From Penium margaritaceum (taxonomy: Eukaryota > Streptophyta > Zygnematophyceae > Desmidiales > Peniaceae), in contig SZWC01000507.1 in the NCBI GenBank assembly GCA_023375785.1, positions 185,937 through 249,936 on the forward strand: 64,000 bases of DNA, given 5' to 3'. Position 1 is the first letter of the stretch; each line of letters opens with the position of its first letter. Under the pieces are notes generated by a model. It was not told the DNA's origin and made no database searches. It saw nothing but the letters and a program-made list of their open reading frames with translations. The translations under genes and the position numbers were made by a program. Positions 1-8,100 of the stretch are shown here, one piece after another.

Positions 1-71
1 GCAGACTTGCATGGCAGATTCCAACCATTGCGCACACCTGCCACGCTGGATGGATTTTTTGTGTGGGTGGT

Positions 72-97
72 CGTCCGTGCGAGCGCTCGCACGGACG
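72..97. repeat. Perfect 26-bp palindrome
   Basis: The half-site CGTCCGTGCGAGC (72-84) is followed immediately by its exact reverse complement (85-97) with no spacer. It is GC-rich and has four CpG dinucleotides per half. Symmetry breaks on both sides (T71 and T98). No function can be assigned. A dimeric protein site or a hairpin-forming element are the obvious options. Confidence 0.85.
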
Positions 98-217
98 TCC
101 CAGTTCCTATAGGCTCGGCCTTTCACCCAACCTCTCATTCATGTTTGGATTCGTTCTTTCACTGCATGTACATGCGAGGCTACCTGATAATTCCTCCACC
201 GTTGATCTGATCGAATG

Positions 218-254
218 TCCTTGCGCATGGTCCTTGCGCACGTGTCCTTGCGCA
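218..254 (+). repeat. Three short direct repeats of TCCTTGCGCA
   Basis: The decamer TCCTTGCGCA occurs at 218-227, 231-240 and 245-254, spaced 13 and 14 bp. A CACGTG hexamer lies between the second and third copies (239-244). This looks like a short iterated site, and no function is shown. Confidence 0.6.
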
Positions 255-279
255 CGGTCCCCTAATTTTCGAACATACT

Positions 280-297
280 ACGTGGCACTTGCCACGT
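280..297. promoter_or_regulatory. Inverted repeat carrying ACGTGGC / G-box cores
   Basis: ACGTGGCA (280-287), a 2-base centre CT, and TGCCACGT (290-297) form a near-perfect palindrome. ACGTGGC matches the core of plant ABRE-type G-box sites, and a CACGTG hexamer spans 293-298. The symmetry is directly visible. A regulatory role is inference only, because no gene is recognised next to it. Confidence 0.3.
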
Positions 298-451
298 GTT
301 GCGACGGCTGCAAGTGCATATGTACCACGCTGCACAATCACCAGTGAGGATCGGTTTTAAATCCTTTAAGAGGGTTTCTCCTTCACACAATTTAGACGAG
401 CTCCGGTCCATGATCGATAAAACTCTACGGCAACAGCCGATGCGACATTTC

Positions 452-590
452 TCATGGATTCGGCAGGATTCACGAATCAAACAGGATTCGCGAATCCGGG
501 TCTTGGATCCGCGAATCCAAATCCAGGGTGAGATTCGAACTCACGAATCCGAATCCACCCTGAGATTCGCGAATCGGATTCGGTGTGCAG
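452..590. repeat. GATTC/GAATC-rich stretch with nested palindromes
   Basis: GATTC or GAATC occurs about a dozen times. Perfect palindromes include GGATTCGCGAATCC (484-497) and GATTCGCGAATC (564-575). CAGGGTG (524-530) pairs with CACCCTG (556-562), so a larger fold-back is possible. The stretch ends a few bases before the Copia LTR. It may be the decayed end of another element. Confidence 0.55.
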
Positions 591-596
591 CCTTAC

Positions 597-838
597 TGGC
601 GGTGGAATATCCCGCCACCCATGGCGGGTACCAGATTCCACTCACCCAACACCCGTTTTTTGGGCTAGGCTAACTTTCTGAATACTCACTCAAATCGAGC
701 GATTCAAAGCTCGATCTTGCATGGAAAAATCCAAGGAATCCAAATCTAAAGACAGATCAAGTGTTCGACCACACCTCAGTGGTCGAACCAGGGAGTACGA
801 TCAACGGCACTCATGGCAAGGGGCACACCATGTCAACA
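597..838 (-). repeat. 3' LTR of Copia copy 1
   Basis: This 242-bp segment matches 4894-5134. It begins TGGCGG and ends CAACA on the plus strand, so it reads TGTTG to CCGCCA in element orientation. It contains TGGCGG/CCGCCA/TGGCGG inverted repeats at 597-602, 612-617 and 622-627. It also has a perfect 10-bp stem at 763-772 / 779-788 (GTTCGACCAC, loop ACCTCA). No clear TATA box or polyadenylation signal was found by eye. Confidence 0.9.
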
Positions 839-849
839 ATCTCCCTCTT
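839..849 (-). promoter_or_regulatory. Polypurine tract of Copia copy 1
   Basis: On the minus strand AAGAGGGAGATT runs directly into the LTR start TGTTGACATG. This is the usual place and composition of the plus-strand primer in copia elements. It fixes the LTR boundary at position 838. Confidence 0.75.
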
Positions 850-894
850 GCACCGCAGCCTTGATGCCCTGTCCTTGGAACCTGTAGCATTTTT

Positions 895-1424
895 TTAAAC
901 CTCACAGCGCAAACCGAGCTCCATGCAGCTTGCGTTTTGCCTGTCCTTGGACTGTGCCTTGGTCATGGCATCGGCAAGCATGCGCTTAGTGCCACAATGC
1001 ACAATAGCCGCATCTCCCTTCGCCACCAAGTCCTGCGTGTAGTGATGTCGGATCTCGATGTGCTTGGTCCTCTTGTATAGCACTGGGTTCTGGGTCAGGC
1101 TGATGGCACTCATGTTGTCAACGTTGAACACCGTTGGCTTCCTTTGCGGCATGCTGATCTCCTTTAACAGCAGATGTAGCCACACCGCCTCCTTTGCGGC
1201 TTCCGCGAGCGCAATGTACTCTGCTTCCTTTGCCTGCCCCATCTCCAGCATGTGTTCTTTGTGGTCCCTCTTGATGGCGATGCCGAGGTAGTACTCGAGC
1301 TCGCCCATGTCGGTCATTTTGAACCGACTGCATAGCTGCCGCTTCAGGTTCACCAAATCCTCTATGTTTGATGATACAAGGATGAGGTCATCCACGTAGA
1401 GGACCACAATCTGGTGCAACCAGG
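895..1424 (-). pseudogene. Copia reverse transcriptase C-terminus and RNase H remnant
   Basis: This is the third broken piece of the pol frame. The reverse transcriptase active-site motif YVDD is at 1387-1398, followed by a TDMGELEYYLGI stretch typical of copia. After about residue GQAK (near 1227) the protein jumps straight to EAEYIAL, which belongs to RNase H. The connection domain and the first RNase H aspartate region are missing, an internal deletion that I judge to be well over 100 codons. The RNase H acidic residue in EAEY (about 1207-1227) and the DN of VDNMSAI (about 1119) remain, as does the RTKHIEIRHHY motif. The frame ends at the stop at 895. A frameshift near 1425 separates this piece from the upstream reverse transcriptase part. 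It is non-functional. Confidence 0.88.
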
Positions 1425-2008
1425 CTGCTTTCGCACGTATACGCTTTGATCTGCCTCGCAGCGCTTGAAGCCAAGCTCGGCCATGAAGCCGTCCATTTTC
1501 AGGTACCACATGAGTGGCGCTTGCTTCAGTCCGTAGAGCGCCTTGCGAAGCCGGCACACCTTCCCCGGCGGCGCGTCCACCCCCTCCGGCACCTCCATAA
1601 GGACCTCCTTGTCCAGGTTGCCGTTGAGAAACGCGGTTTTTACATCCATTTGGTGGACTTCGTAGTCACGCGCTGCCGCCACCGAGAGGATGGAACGGAT
1701 GGAGGAGAACTTTGCCACCGGCGCGAAGGTTTCATCGTAGTGTTTACCTTTTCGCTGGACGTACCCCTTTGCCACCAGCCGCGCCTTGTACCGCTCCACC
1801 TTCCCCTCCTTGGTGAGCTTCTTCTTGAAGATCCACTTGGAGTCGATGATTTTTGCGCCCTCCGGCCTATCAATCAGCTGCCAAGTACCGTTCTCTTCGT
1901 GGGAGGCAAGCTCAGATTTCATGGCTCCCTCCCACTCAGCCCCATCCTTCTGCTGCAACGCCTCCTTGACGGTCTCAGGTTCCTCTTGCGCAAAGAACGC
2001 TTGAGAAA
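1425..2008 (-). pseudogene. Copia reverse transcriptase N-terminal part
   Basis: The frame reads EEPETVKEALQQKDG, then WQLIDRPEGAKIIDSKWIFKKKL, YKARLVAKGYVQ and ETFAPVAKFSSIRSIL, the standard start of the copia reverse transcriptase domain. The first catalytic aspartate is in MDVKTAFLNG (1644-1646), and LYGLKQAP is at 1515-1538. It normally copies element RNA into DNA inside the virus-like particle. The open frame has no ATG because it is an internal part of a polyprotein. It is out of frame with the piece upstream (break near 2010) and with the YVDD piece downstream (break near 1425). Confidence 0.9.
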
Positions 2009-2514
2009 ACCCAGTCCAGGTGCCCTACGCGACATCGTACCGTTTTGTCGTCCTCCTTGCGCGTCCGCTTCTCCGGGGCTGCTGCTGTTGAGGCTGCTAC
2101 TCCTGTTGCTGCTGCTGCTGCTGCCCTCTTTTACGTCCTCCGGCGTCTCCCCCTCGAGGAGTGGCAGCCACTCACCCCACTTGGAGAGACCCGCGTCCTT
2201 TTTCGTCCAATGACTCTCCTCGTCAAACGTGACGTCGTGACACTTCACGATCTGCTGCCTCCGCGAGTCGAAGAGCCGGTACATCTTGCTCCTGCTCTCG
2301 TACCCGACGAAGATGCACAAGCAAGTCCGCGGGTCCAGCTTGCCCCGCCCCTCCCGTGCCTGCACAAAAACATGTGCGACACAACCAAAAGTGCAGAGGT
2401 GTGCCACAGTTGGCTTTCTCCCGCTCCACACTTCTTGTGGCATCTTCCGCACCTTGGACTCCGCGTCTTTTAGCGCCTTCATCGTCGTCAGGTTCATGAT
2501 GTACGCCGCTGTCC
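2009..2514 (-). pseudogene. Copia integrase C-terminal region and serine-rich linker
   Basis: This piece reads AAYIMNLTTMKALKDAE, VWSGRKPTVAHLCTFGCVAHV, then a FVGYESRSKMYRLFD stretch and CHDVTFDE. These are the conserved landmarks after the integrase core in copia elements. A serine/asparagine-rich linker follows, encoded by a CTG-type trinucleotide run (about 2085-2130), and leads into reverse transcriptase. It is in a different frame from the integrase core; the shift lies near 2515, just after AQRY. No catalytic residues are expected here. Confidence 0.82.
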
Positions 2515-2931
2515 TCAGTACCGCTGCGCGAGGCCGGCATCGCTCAACATGGACCGAACCATGTTGAGGATGGTGCGGTTTGCCCTCTCGGCGACGCCGT
2601 TCTGCTGCGTAGAGTGTGGCGTAGTTTTCTGCCACGCGATCCCCTTGCTCTTCATCCATGCCAAGCAACCCTCGTACTTGCCATCGTTGTCGCTCCGGAA
2701 CGCCTTCACCTTCAAGCCTGCTTGCCGCTCCACTGCCGCCACAAACTCTTGCATACAAGTCAGGACATCACTCTTCCTCTTGATGATGTAGAGGTAGAGC
2801 TTGCGGCTGTGGTCATCGATGAAGGTAAAGAAGTAGTGAGCGCCCCCAATGGAGCTCTTGAATGGTCCACACACATCCGTGTGCACCACCTCCAACTTTG
2901 TTGATGCACGCGTCCCTTTGCCGTCAAACGG
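2515..2931 (-). pseudogene. Copia integrase catalytic core
   Basis: The segment follows an in-frame TAG (2932-2934) and begins PFDGKGTRASTKLEVVHTDVCGP. The acidic triad is present: the first aspartate in HTD (2875-2877), the second in FRSDND (2689-2691), and the glutamate in NGVAERANRT (2587-2589). By my count 33 residues separate the second aspartate from the glutamate, two fewer than the usual copia spacing, so the core may also carry a small deletion. It normally inserts element DNA into the genome. The open frame stops at 2515 because of a frameshift, not a natural end. Confidence 0.9.
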
Positions 2932-3849
2932 CTACCGTGTCGCCTTGCCCACCACGCATGGCTCGCACACGGCATTCTTGGCTGCATCCAGGTCCTTGAC
3001 CTTAGGACCCCGCACCACTTCCTTCTTCGCCATGTCCCTCACAGTTGAGGGAGCGATGTGACGTAGGCGACGGTGCCACAGGTCCAGATTTCCTTCATCC
3101 TTTGTCACGAGGTTGACGACGTCAGTCCTTACCGCATCGGCAAGGACCTTGGTGCGAAGAAGATGCAAGTCCTCCTCCCTCTTGCCACGCGCAATCATCT
3201 TGCCATCCCCCTCCTTGCGGATGATGGCCTCCTTCTTGTTGAAGAGTACCTTGAGCCCCTTGTCCGTAATGCGGCTCACTGAGAGCAGGTTTGCCTCAAA
3301 GTTGGGCATGTGGACCATGTCGTGGATGGTGCACGGAATGACTTCCCCCTTCACCACCGACTTGATGCAAACATTGCCTTTGCCCGCGGCCAACTCTGTT
3401 TTGCCATTTGCCACTGTCATGCGCCGCTCGGTGGCACCGTAGGTGACGAACGCCGCCCGGTTGCTTTGTGTGTGGCGGCCTGATCCGGAGTCGATCACCT
3501 TGACTTCCGGATCTGTCAAGTTGGTAGACTCCCTGGCCATCATGGCTTGGGTGTCCTTCTTCCCGCCCTTCTCGGGCTGGTCCGACTTCTTGTTAGGGCA
3601 GTTGCGTGCATAGTGGCCCTGTTTGCCACAGTTGTAGCACTCCCCTTTATTGTCACCTTTCTTGGTGCCCTGCTTGGCACCCTTCCCCTTCTTGCCTCCC
3701 CCTCCACCGTGAGGGTGGACGGCATAGGCGGAACTTGATGTTGCCCCACTCTCTCTCCCACCACGCCGCATCCATTCATTGCGGACGTACTCAGCCACCT
3801 TCGAGTACTTCAGCTCATCAGCAGACCAGCCGCCTATGATGGTGATCAT
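2932..3849 (-). pseudogene. Copia nucleocapsid, protease and integrase zinc domain
   Basis: This is the longest surviving frame of copy 1 (305 codons). In order it has the end of gag, a glycine/lysine-rich stretch, a CCHC zinc knuckle CYNCGKQGHYARNC (3598-3639), the protease active site DSG (3484-3492), and the integrase zinc-binding region with HRRLRH (3058-3075) and CEPC (2956-2967). It continues the frame of the gag piece at 3856-4344, separated only by a TGA where copy 2 has TGG. It ends at a TAG where copy 2 has CAG. Both nonsense changes are C-to-T or G-to-A transitions. Confidence 0.93.
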
Positions 3850-3855
3850 GGGACT

Positions 3856-4344
3856 TCAACTGTCCGACAAGGCCAGAAGGAGGATCATAGCTTGCAACTG
3901 AGGGTCAACCTTCCATCCGGTGGCTACGCACTCGGCGGTGAGGGACTCAATCTGCTGCAGGATCTCCATGATGTCGTCGCCTTCGTTGGCTCGGAGGGTG
4001 ACGAGCCTCTTGAAGACGAAGAGCTGGTTAGCAAGGTTTGTGGACTGATAGATGGTGCAGAGTTTCTTCCAGGCCTCCGCGGCCTCTGTGCATCCTTGAA
4101 TCAGTGCGCATTGCGGCGGAGCAAACGCTAACACCAACAACGCAAGTGCCTTCTTGTTGCGCTTCTTGTATTTGTCCACTTCCTCCGGCGTCGCGGTATC
4201 CGGAGGCGCGGTCTCTTCACCGTTGACCAGCTCAAGCAGGCCCTTGTCATCGAGGTAGAACTCAAACTGCCACCTCCACAAGGGGAAGCCGTTCACATCA
4301 AACTTGGTGACGGCGCCGATGCTCTCTTGCTCGATGGTTGCCAT
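3856..4344 (-). pseudogene. Copia gag capsid region
   Basis: The frame starts at the ATG at 4342-4344 (MATIEQESIG) and runs 162 residues to a premature TGA at 3856-3858. It carries the copia gag (UBN2 / Retrotran_gag_2-like) landmarks: F-VNGFPLWRWQFEFYL near the start, then WKKLCTIYQSTNLANQLFVFKRL and GWKVDPQLQAMILLLALSDS. It would form the virus-like particle shell. Copy 2 shows that the natural protein continues SWSPMITI, so the stop is a mutation. The ATG is preferred because copy 2 has the same start and the coding similarity begins there. Confidence 0.9.
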
Positions 4345-4750
4345 GGCGCGCGGCGGTAGTGTGAAATTTGATGAGCTAGGGTCCTTCTAGGCACGTGGGC
4401 CCATAACCCTCTGTTGGCTCTACTGGGTGTGAAGGCACCCTCAAGGATGCCTAGCTCTCTGTGGTTCACGCTACCAAGATTTGGGCAGCCAATGCACACC
4501 TTTGGTGAAGAGTGTGGAGTACAAAGATCACGGATAGGAGTGGGCAAAACACGTCGCATTCAGTAGATGTGAATCAAACAACGTTTTTCTTACTTAGCAT
4601 AGTGACATCACATCAGATCCTTATATCCTGTGATCTAAGATTTCCAACGCATCCAAGCAAGACCAATATGGAGCAGTAGAGCCCCTGCTACGGCCGTCAA
4701 AGTAACCCTTGGTGGAGCCGCCCACCTGGCCTTGCACTCTAGGCAACGGG

Positions 4751-4782
4751 AGGCGCTTCGACGATGACCCGTCGAAGCGCCT
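4751..4782 (-). ncRNA. 13-bp stem-loop in the Copia leader RNA
   Basis: AGGCGCTTCGACG (4751-4763) is a perfect inverted repeat of 4770-4782, with a 6-base loop (4764-4769, GGTCAT in the RNA sense). It lies about 111 nt downstream of the 5' LTR edge. In copy 2 (15038-15069) the same place carries three mismatches, all readable as transitions. Position and strength suggest a packaging or dimer-initiation hairpin. That role is inferred, not shown. Confidence 0.5.
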
Positions 4783-4875
4783 TTCTTTGTCAAGAAGTCA
4801 ACAAGAAGTTCATCCTGGTCAAGGAGGTCCTTATGGTCACCTCATTCATGCCTCTGGTGCATTTGGAGGCCATTA

Positions 4876-4893
4876 GGAATAAACTCGGATCCC
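4876..4893 (-). promoter_or_regulatory. Candidate primer-binding site, non-canonical
   Basis: Directly inside the 5' LTR the minus strand reads GGGATCCGAGTT. Against the usual copia initiator-tRNA site TGGTATCAGAG, allowing one base of overlap with the LTR end, about 8 of 11 positions agree. Copy 2 has the same sequence, so it is a feature of the family and not a local mutation. Another tRNA or a half-tRNA primer is possible. Confidence 0.3.
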
Positions 4894-5134
4894 TGGCGGT
4901 GGAATATCCTGCCACCCATGGCGAGTACCAGATTCCACTCACCTAACTCCTGTTTTTCGAGCTAGACTAACTTTCTGGATACTCACTCAAATTGAGCGAT
5001 TCAAAGCTTGATCTTGCATGGAAAAATCCAAGGGATCCAAATCTAAATCAGATCAGGTGTTCGCCCACTCCTCAGTGGTCGAACCAGGGAGTACGATCAA
5101 CGGCACTCATGGCAAGGAGCACACCATGTCAACA
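4894..5134 (-). repeat. 5' LTR of Copia copy 1
   Basis: This 241-bp LTR matches 597-838 and begins TG and ends CA. The hairpin that is perfect in the left LTR has one mismatch here. The minisatellite starts at the very next base (GGAGCAAGCAAGAG from 5135), so the LTR tip is also the edge of block I. Confidence 0.9.
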
Positions 5135-8100
5135 GGAGCAAGCAAGAGAACAGTTGATAAAGCCAAAGAATGGTGGAGCAAGCCAGAGAATGGTGGAGCA
5201 AGTCAGAGAAAGGTGGAGCAAGCCAGAGAAAGGTGGAGCAAGCCAGAGAATGGTGGAGGAAGCCAGAGAATGGTGGATTAAGCCAGAGAACGATGGAGTA
5301 AGTCAGAGAAAGGTGGACCAAGCCAGAGAAAGGTGGAGCAAGCCAGAGAAAGGTGGAGCAAGCCAGAGAATGGTGGAGGAAGCCAGAGAATGGTGGATTA
5401 AGCCAGAGAACGATGGAGTAAGTCAGAGAAAGGTGGACCAAGCCAGAGAAAGGTGGAGCAAGCCGGAGAATGGTGGAGCAAGCCAGTGATCGGTGGAGCA
5501 AGCCAGAGAAGGGTGGAGTAAGCCAGAGAAATGTGAAGCAAGTCATAGAAATGTGGATTAAGCCAGAGAATGGTGGAGCAAGCCAGTGATCGGTGGAGCA
5601 AGCCAGAGAAGGGTGGAGTAAGCCAGAGAAATGTGAAGCAAGTCATAGAAATGTGGATTAAGCCAGAGAATGGCCGAACAAGCAAGAAAACGGTGGCACA
5701 AGCCAGAGAATGGTACAGCAAACCAGAGAATGGCGGAGCAAGCCAGAGAAAGATGGAGCAAGCCGGAGAAAGGTGGAGCAAGCCAGAGAATGGTCGAACA
5801 AGCAAGAAAACGGTGGCACAAGCCAGAGAATGGTACAGCAAACCAGAGAATGGCGGAGCAAGCCAGAGAAAGATGGAGCAAGCCGGAGAAAGGTGGAGCA
5901 AGCCAGAGAAAGGTGGAGGAGGTCTGAGATGGATGGAGCAAGTCAACAAAAGGTGGAGCAGGCCAGAAAAAAGTGGAGCAGGCCAGAGAACGATAGAGCA
6001 ATCCAAAGAAAGATGGAGCAAGTCGGGGACCGGTGGAGCAAGCCTGAGAAAGGTGGAGCAACCCAGAGAAAGGTTCAGCAAGTCAGAGAAAGGTTGAGCA
6101 GGCTAGAGAAAAGTAGAGCAGGCCAGAGAATGGTGGAGCAAGGCTGAGAAAGGTGGAGCAAGCCAGAGAAAGATGGAGCAAGGCAGAGAAAGGTGGAGCA
6201 AGCCAGAGAACAGTGGAGCAAGCCAGAGAACGGTGGAACAATCCAGAGAAAAGTGGAGCAAGCCAGAGAAAGGTGGAGCAAGCAAGAGAAAGGTAGAGCA
6301 AGCCAGAGAAAGGTTAAGCAAGCCGGAGAAAGGTGAAGCAAGCCAAAGAAAGGTGCAGCAAGGAAGGGAAAGGAAGAGCAAGCCAGAGAAAGGTGGAGCA
6401 AGCCAGAGAAAGGTGGAGCAAGCCAGGAAAAGGTGGAGCAAGCCAGAGAAAGGTGGAGCAAGACAGAGAAAGGTGGAGCAAACCAGAGAACAGTGGAGCA
6501 AGCCAGAGAAAGGTGGAGCAAGCCAGGAAAAGGTGGAGCAAGCCAGAGAAAGGTGGAGCAAGACAGAGAAAGGTGGAGCAAACCAGAGAACAGTGGAGCA
6601 AGCCAGAGAAAGGTTGATAAAGTCAGAGAACGGTGGAGCAAGCCAGAGAAAGGTGGAGCAAGTCAGAGAACGGTGGAGTGAGCCAGAGAATGGTGGAGCA
6701 AGCTAGAAACCAGTGGAGCAAGCCAGAGAAAGGTTGAGCAAGTCAGAGAACGGTGGAGCAAGCCAGAGAAAGGTGGAGCAAGTCAGAGAACGGTGGAGTG
6801 AGCCAGAGAATGGTGGAGCAAGCTAGAAACCAGTGGAGCAAGCCAGAGAATAGTGGAGCAAGCCAGCAAAAGGTGGAGCAAGCCACAAAAAGGTGGAGCA
6901 AGCCAGGGAAAGGTGGAGCAAGCCAGAGAAAGGTAAAGCACGCCAGAGAAAGGTGGAGCAAGCCAGGGAAAGCTGGAGCAAGCAAGAGAAAGGTGGAGCA
7001 AGCAAGAGAAAGCTGGAGCAAGCTAGAGAAAGGTTGACCAAGCCAGAGAAAGGTGGAGAAACCCAGAGGAAGGTGGAGCAAGCCAGGGAAAGGGGCACCA
7101 AGCCAGAGAAAGGTGGAGCATTCCATCGAAAGGTGGAGCAAGGCAGAGAGTGGTGGAGCAAGTCAGAGAATGGTGCAGCAAGCCATCGAAAGGTGGAGCA
7201 AGCCAGAGAACGGTGGAGTAAGCTAGAGAACGGTGGAGCAAGCAAGAGAAGGGTGCAGCAGACTAAAGAAAGGTAGAGCAGGCTAGAGAACGGTGGAGCA
7301 AGCCAGAAAACATTGGAACAAGCCAGACAATGATGGAGCAAATCACACAAACGTGGAGCAAGCCGAAGAAAGGTCGAGCAAGCCAGAGAAAGGTGAAGCA
7401 AGCCAAAGAACGGTGGAGGAAGCCAGAGAAATTTGCAGCAAGCCAGAAAAAGATGAAGCAAGCCAGTGAACGGTGGAGCAAGCAAGGAAACGGTGGAGCA
7501 AGCCAGAGAAAGGTGGAGCAAGCCAGAGAACGGTGGAGCAAGCCAGAGACCGGTGGAGCAAGCCAGAGAACGTTGGAGCAAGCCAGGGAAAGGTGGAGGA
7601 AGCCAGAGAATGGTGGAGCAAAGCAGGGAAAGGTAGAGCAAGACAGAAAACGGCGGAGCGAGCCAGAGAATGGTGGAGCAAGCCAGAGAACGGTATAGCA
7701 AGCCAGAGAAAGGTGGAGCAAGCCAGAGAACGGTGGAGTTAGCCAGAGAAAGGTGGAGCAAGCCAGAGAATGGTGGAGCAAGCCAGAGAACGGTATAGCA
7801 AGCCAGAGAAAGGTGGAGCAAGCCAGAGAACGGTGGAGTTAGCCAGAGAAAGGTGGAGCAAGCCAGAGAATGGTGGAGTAAGTCACATAACGGTCAAGTA
7901 AGCCAGAGAAAGGTGGAGAAAGCCAGAGAAAGGTAGAAGAATCCAGAGAACGGTGATCAGGCCAGAGAACGATGGAGCAAGCCAGAGAACGGTGGAGCAA
8001 GCCAGAGAAAGGTTGACCAAGCCAGAGAAAGGTGGAGAAAGCCAGAGAAAGGTAGAAGAATCCAGAGAACGGTGATCAGGCCAGAGAACGATGGAGCAAG

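Larger units (their letters stand above)
1..596. other. Non-coding left flank, no gene recognised
   Basis: This stretch is neither satellite nor Copia. The open frames in it are short and overlapping, and none resembles a protein family I know. It holds several small symmetric elements listed separately: a 26-bp palindrome at 72-97, three copies of TCCTTGCGCA at 218, 231 and 245, a G-box-bearing inverted repeat at 280-297, and a GATTC/GAATC-rich stretch at about 452-590. It ends at the LTR tip of Copia copy 1. It could be old mobile-element DNA or ordinary intergenic DNA, and the sequence does not decide this. Confidence 0.6.
4345..4893 (-). other. Untranslated leader of Copia copy 1
   Basis: These 549 bp lie between the 5' LTR and the gag start. 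Copy 2 has an equivalent segment of the same length (14632-15180). The overlapping open frames are not conserved. It contains a candidate primer-binding site next to the LTR and a strong hairpin at 4751-4782. By position it should carry the RNA packaging and dimerisation signals of the element. Confidence 0.75.
597..5134 (-). mobile_element. Ty1/copia LTR retrotransposon, copy 1, complete but defective
   Basis: The element reads right to left. The 5' LTR is 4894-5134, then a leader, gag, zinc knuckle, protease, integrase, reverse transcriptase, RNase H, a purine tract and the 3' LTR at 597-838. Integrase before reverse transcriptase is the defining copia order. Both LTRs start TG and end CA on either strand. 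I count about 18 differences between them over about 241 bp, mostly transitions, so the insertion is not recent. The reading frame is broken by two nonsense codons (3856-3858, 2932-2934), frameshifts near 2515, 2010 and 1425, and a deletion near 1227. No target-site duplication is visible: CTTAC precedes the left LTR, and GGAGC (satellite) follows the right one. Confidence 0.93.

Noticed and set aside
296-673. 125-codon plus-strand open frame in the left flank
   Set aside because: It runs through the palindromic GATTC region into the Copia LTR. Its repeated residues come from the DNA repeat, and it has no family resemblance.
779-790. RNA polymerase III B box in the LTR
   Set aside because: Only the GGTTCGA part fits. 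There is no suitable A box upstream and no terminator T-run, and the match is explained by the inverted repeat.
1446-2213. 255-codon plus-strand open frame across reverse transcriptase
   Set aside because: It is the antisense shadow of the Copia pol frame. The family motifs are all on the minus strand.
4293-4559. 88-codon minus-strand open frame over the Copia leader
   Set aside because: It overlaps the gag start in another frame and has no known copia counterpart upstream of gag. The matching region of copy 2 shows no open frame of similar length.
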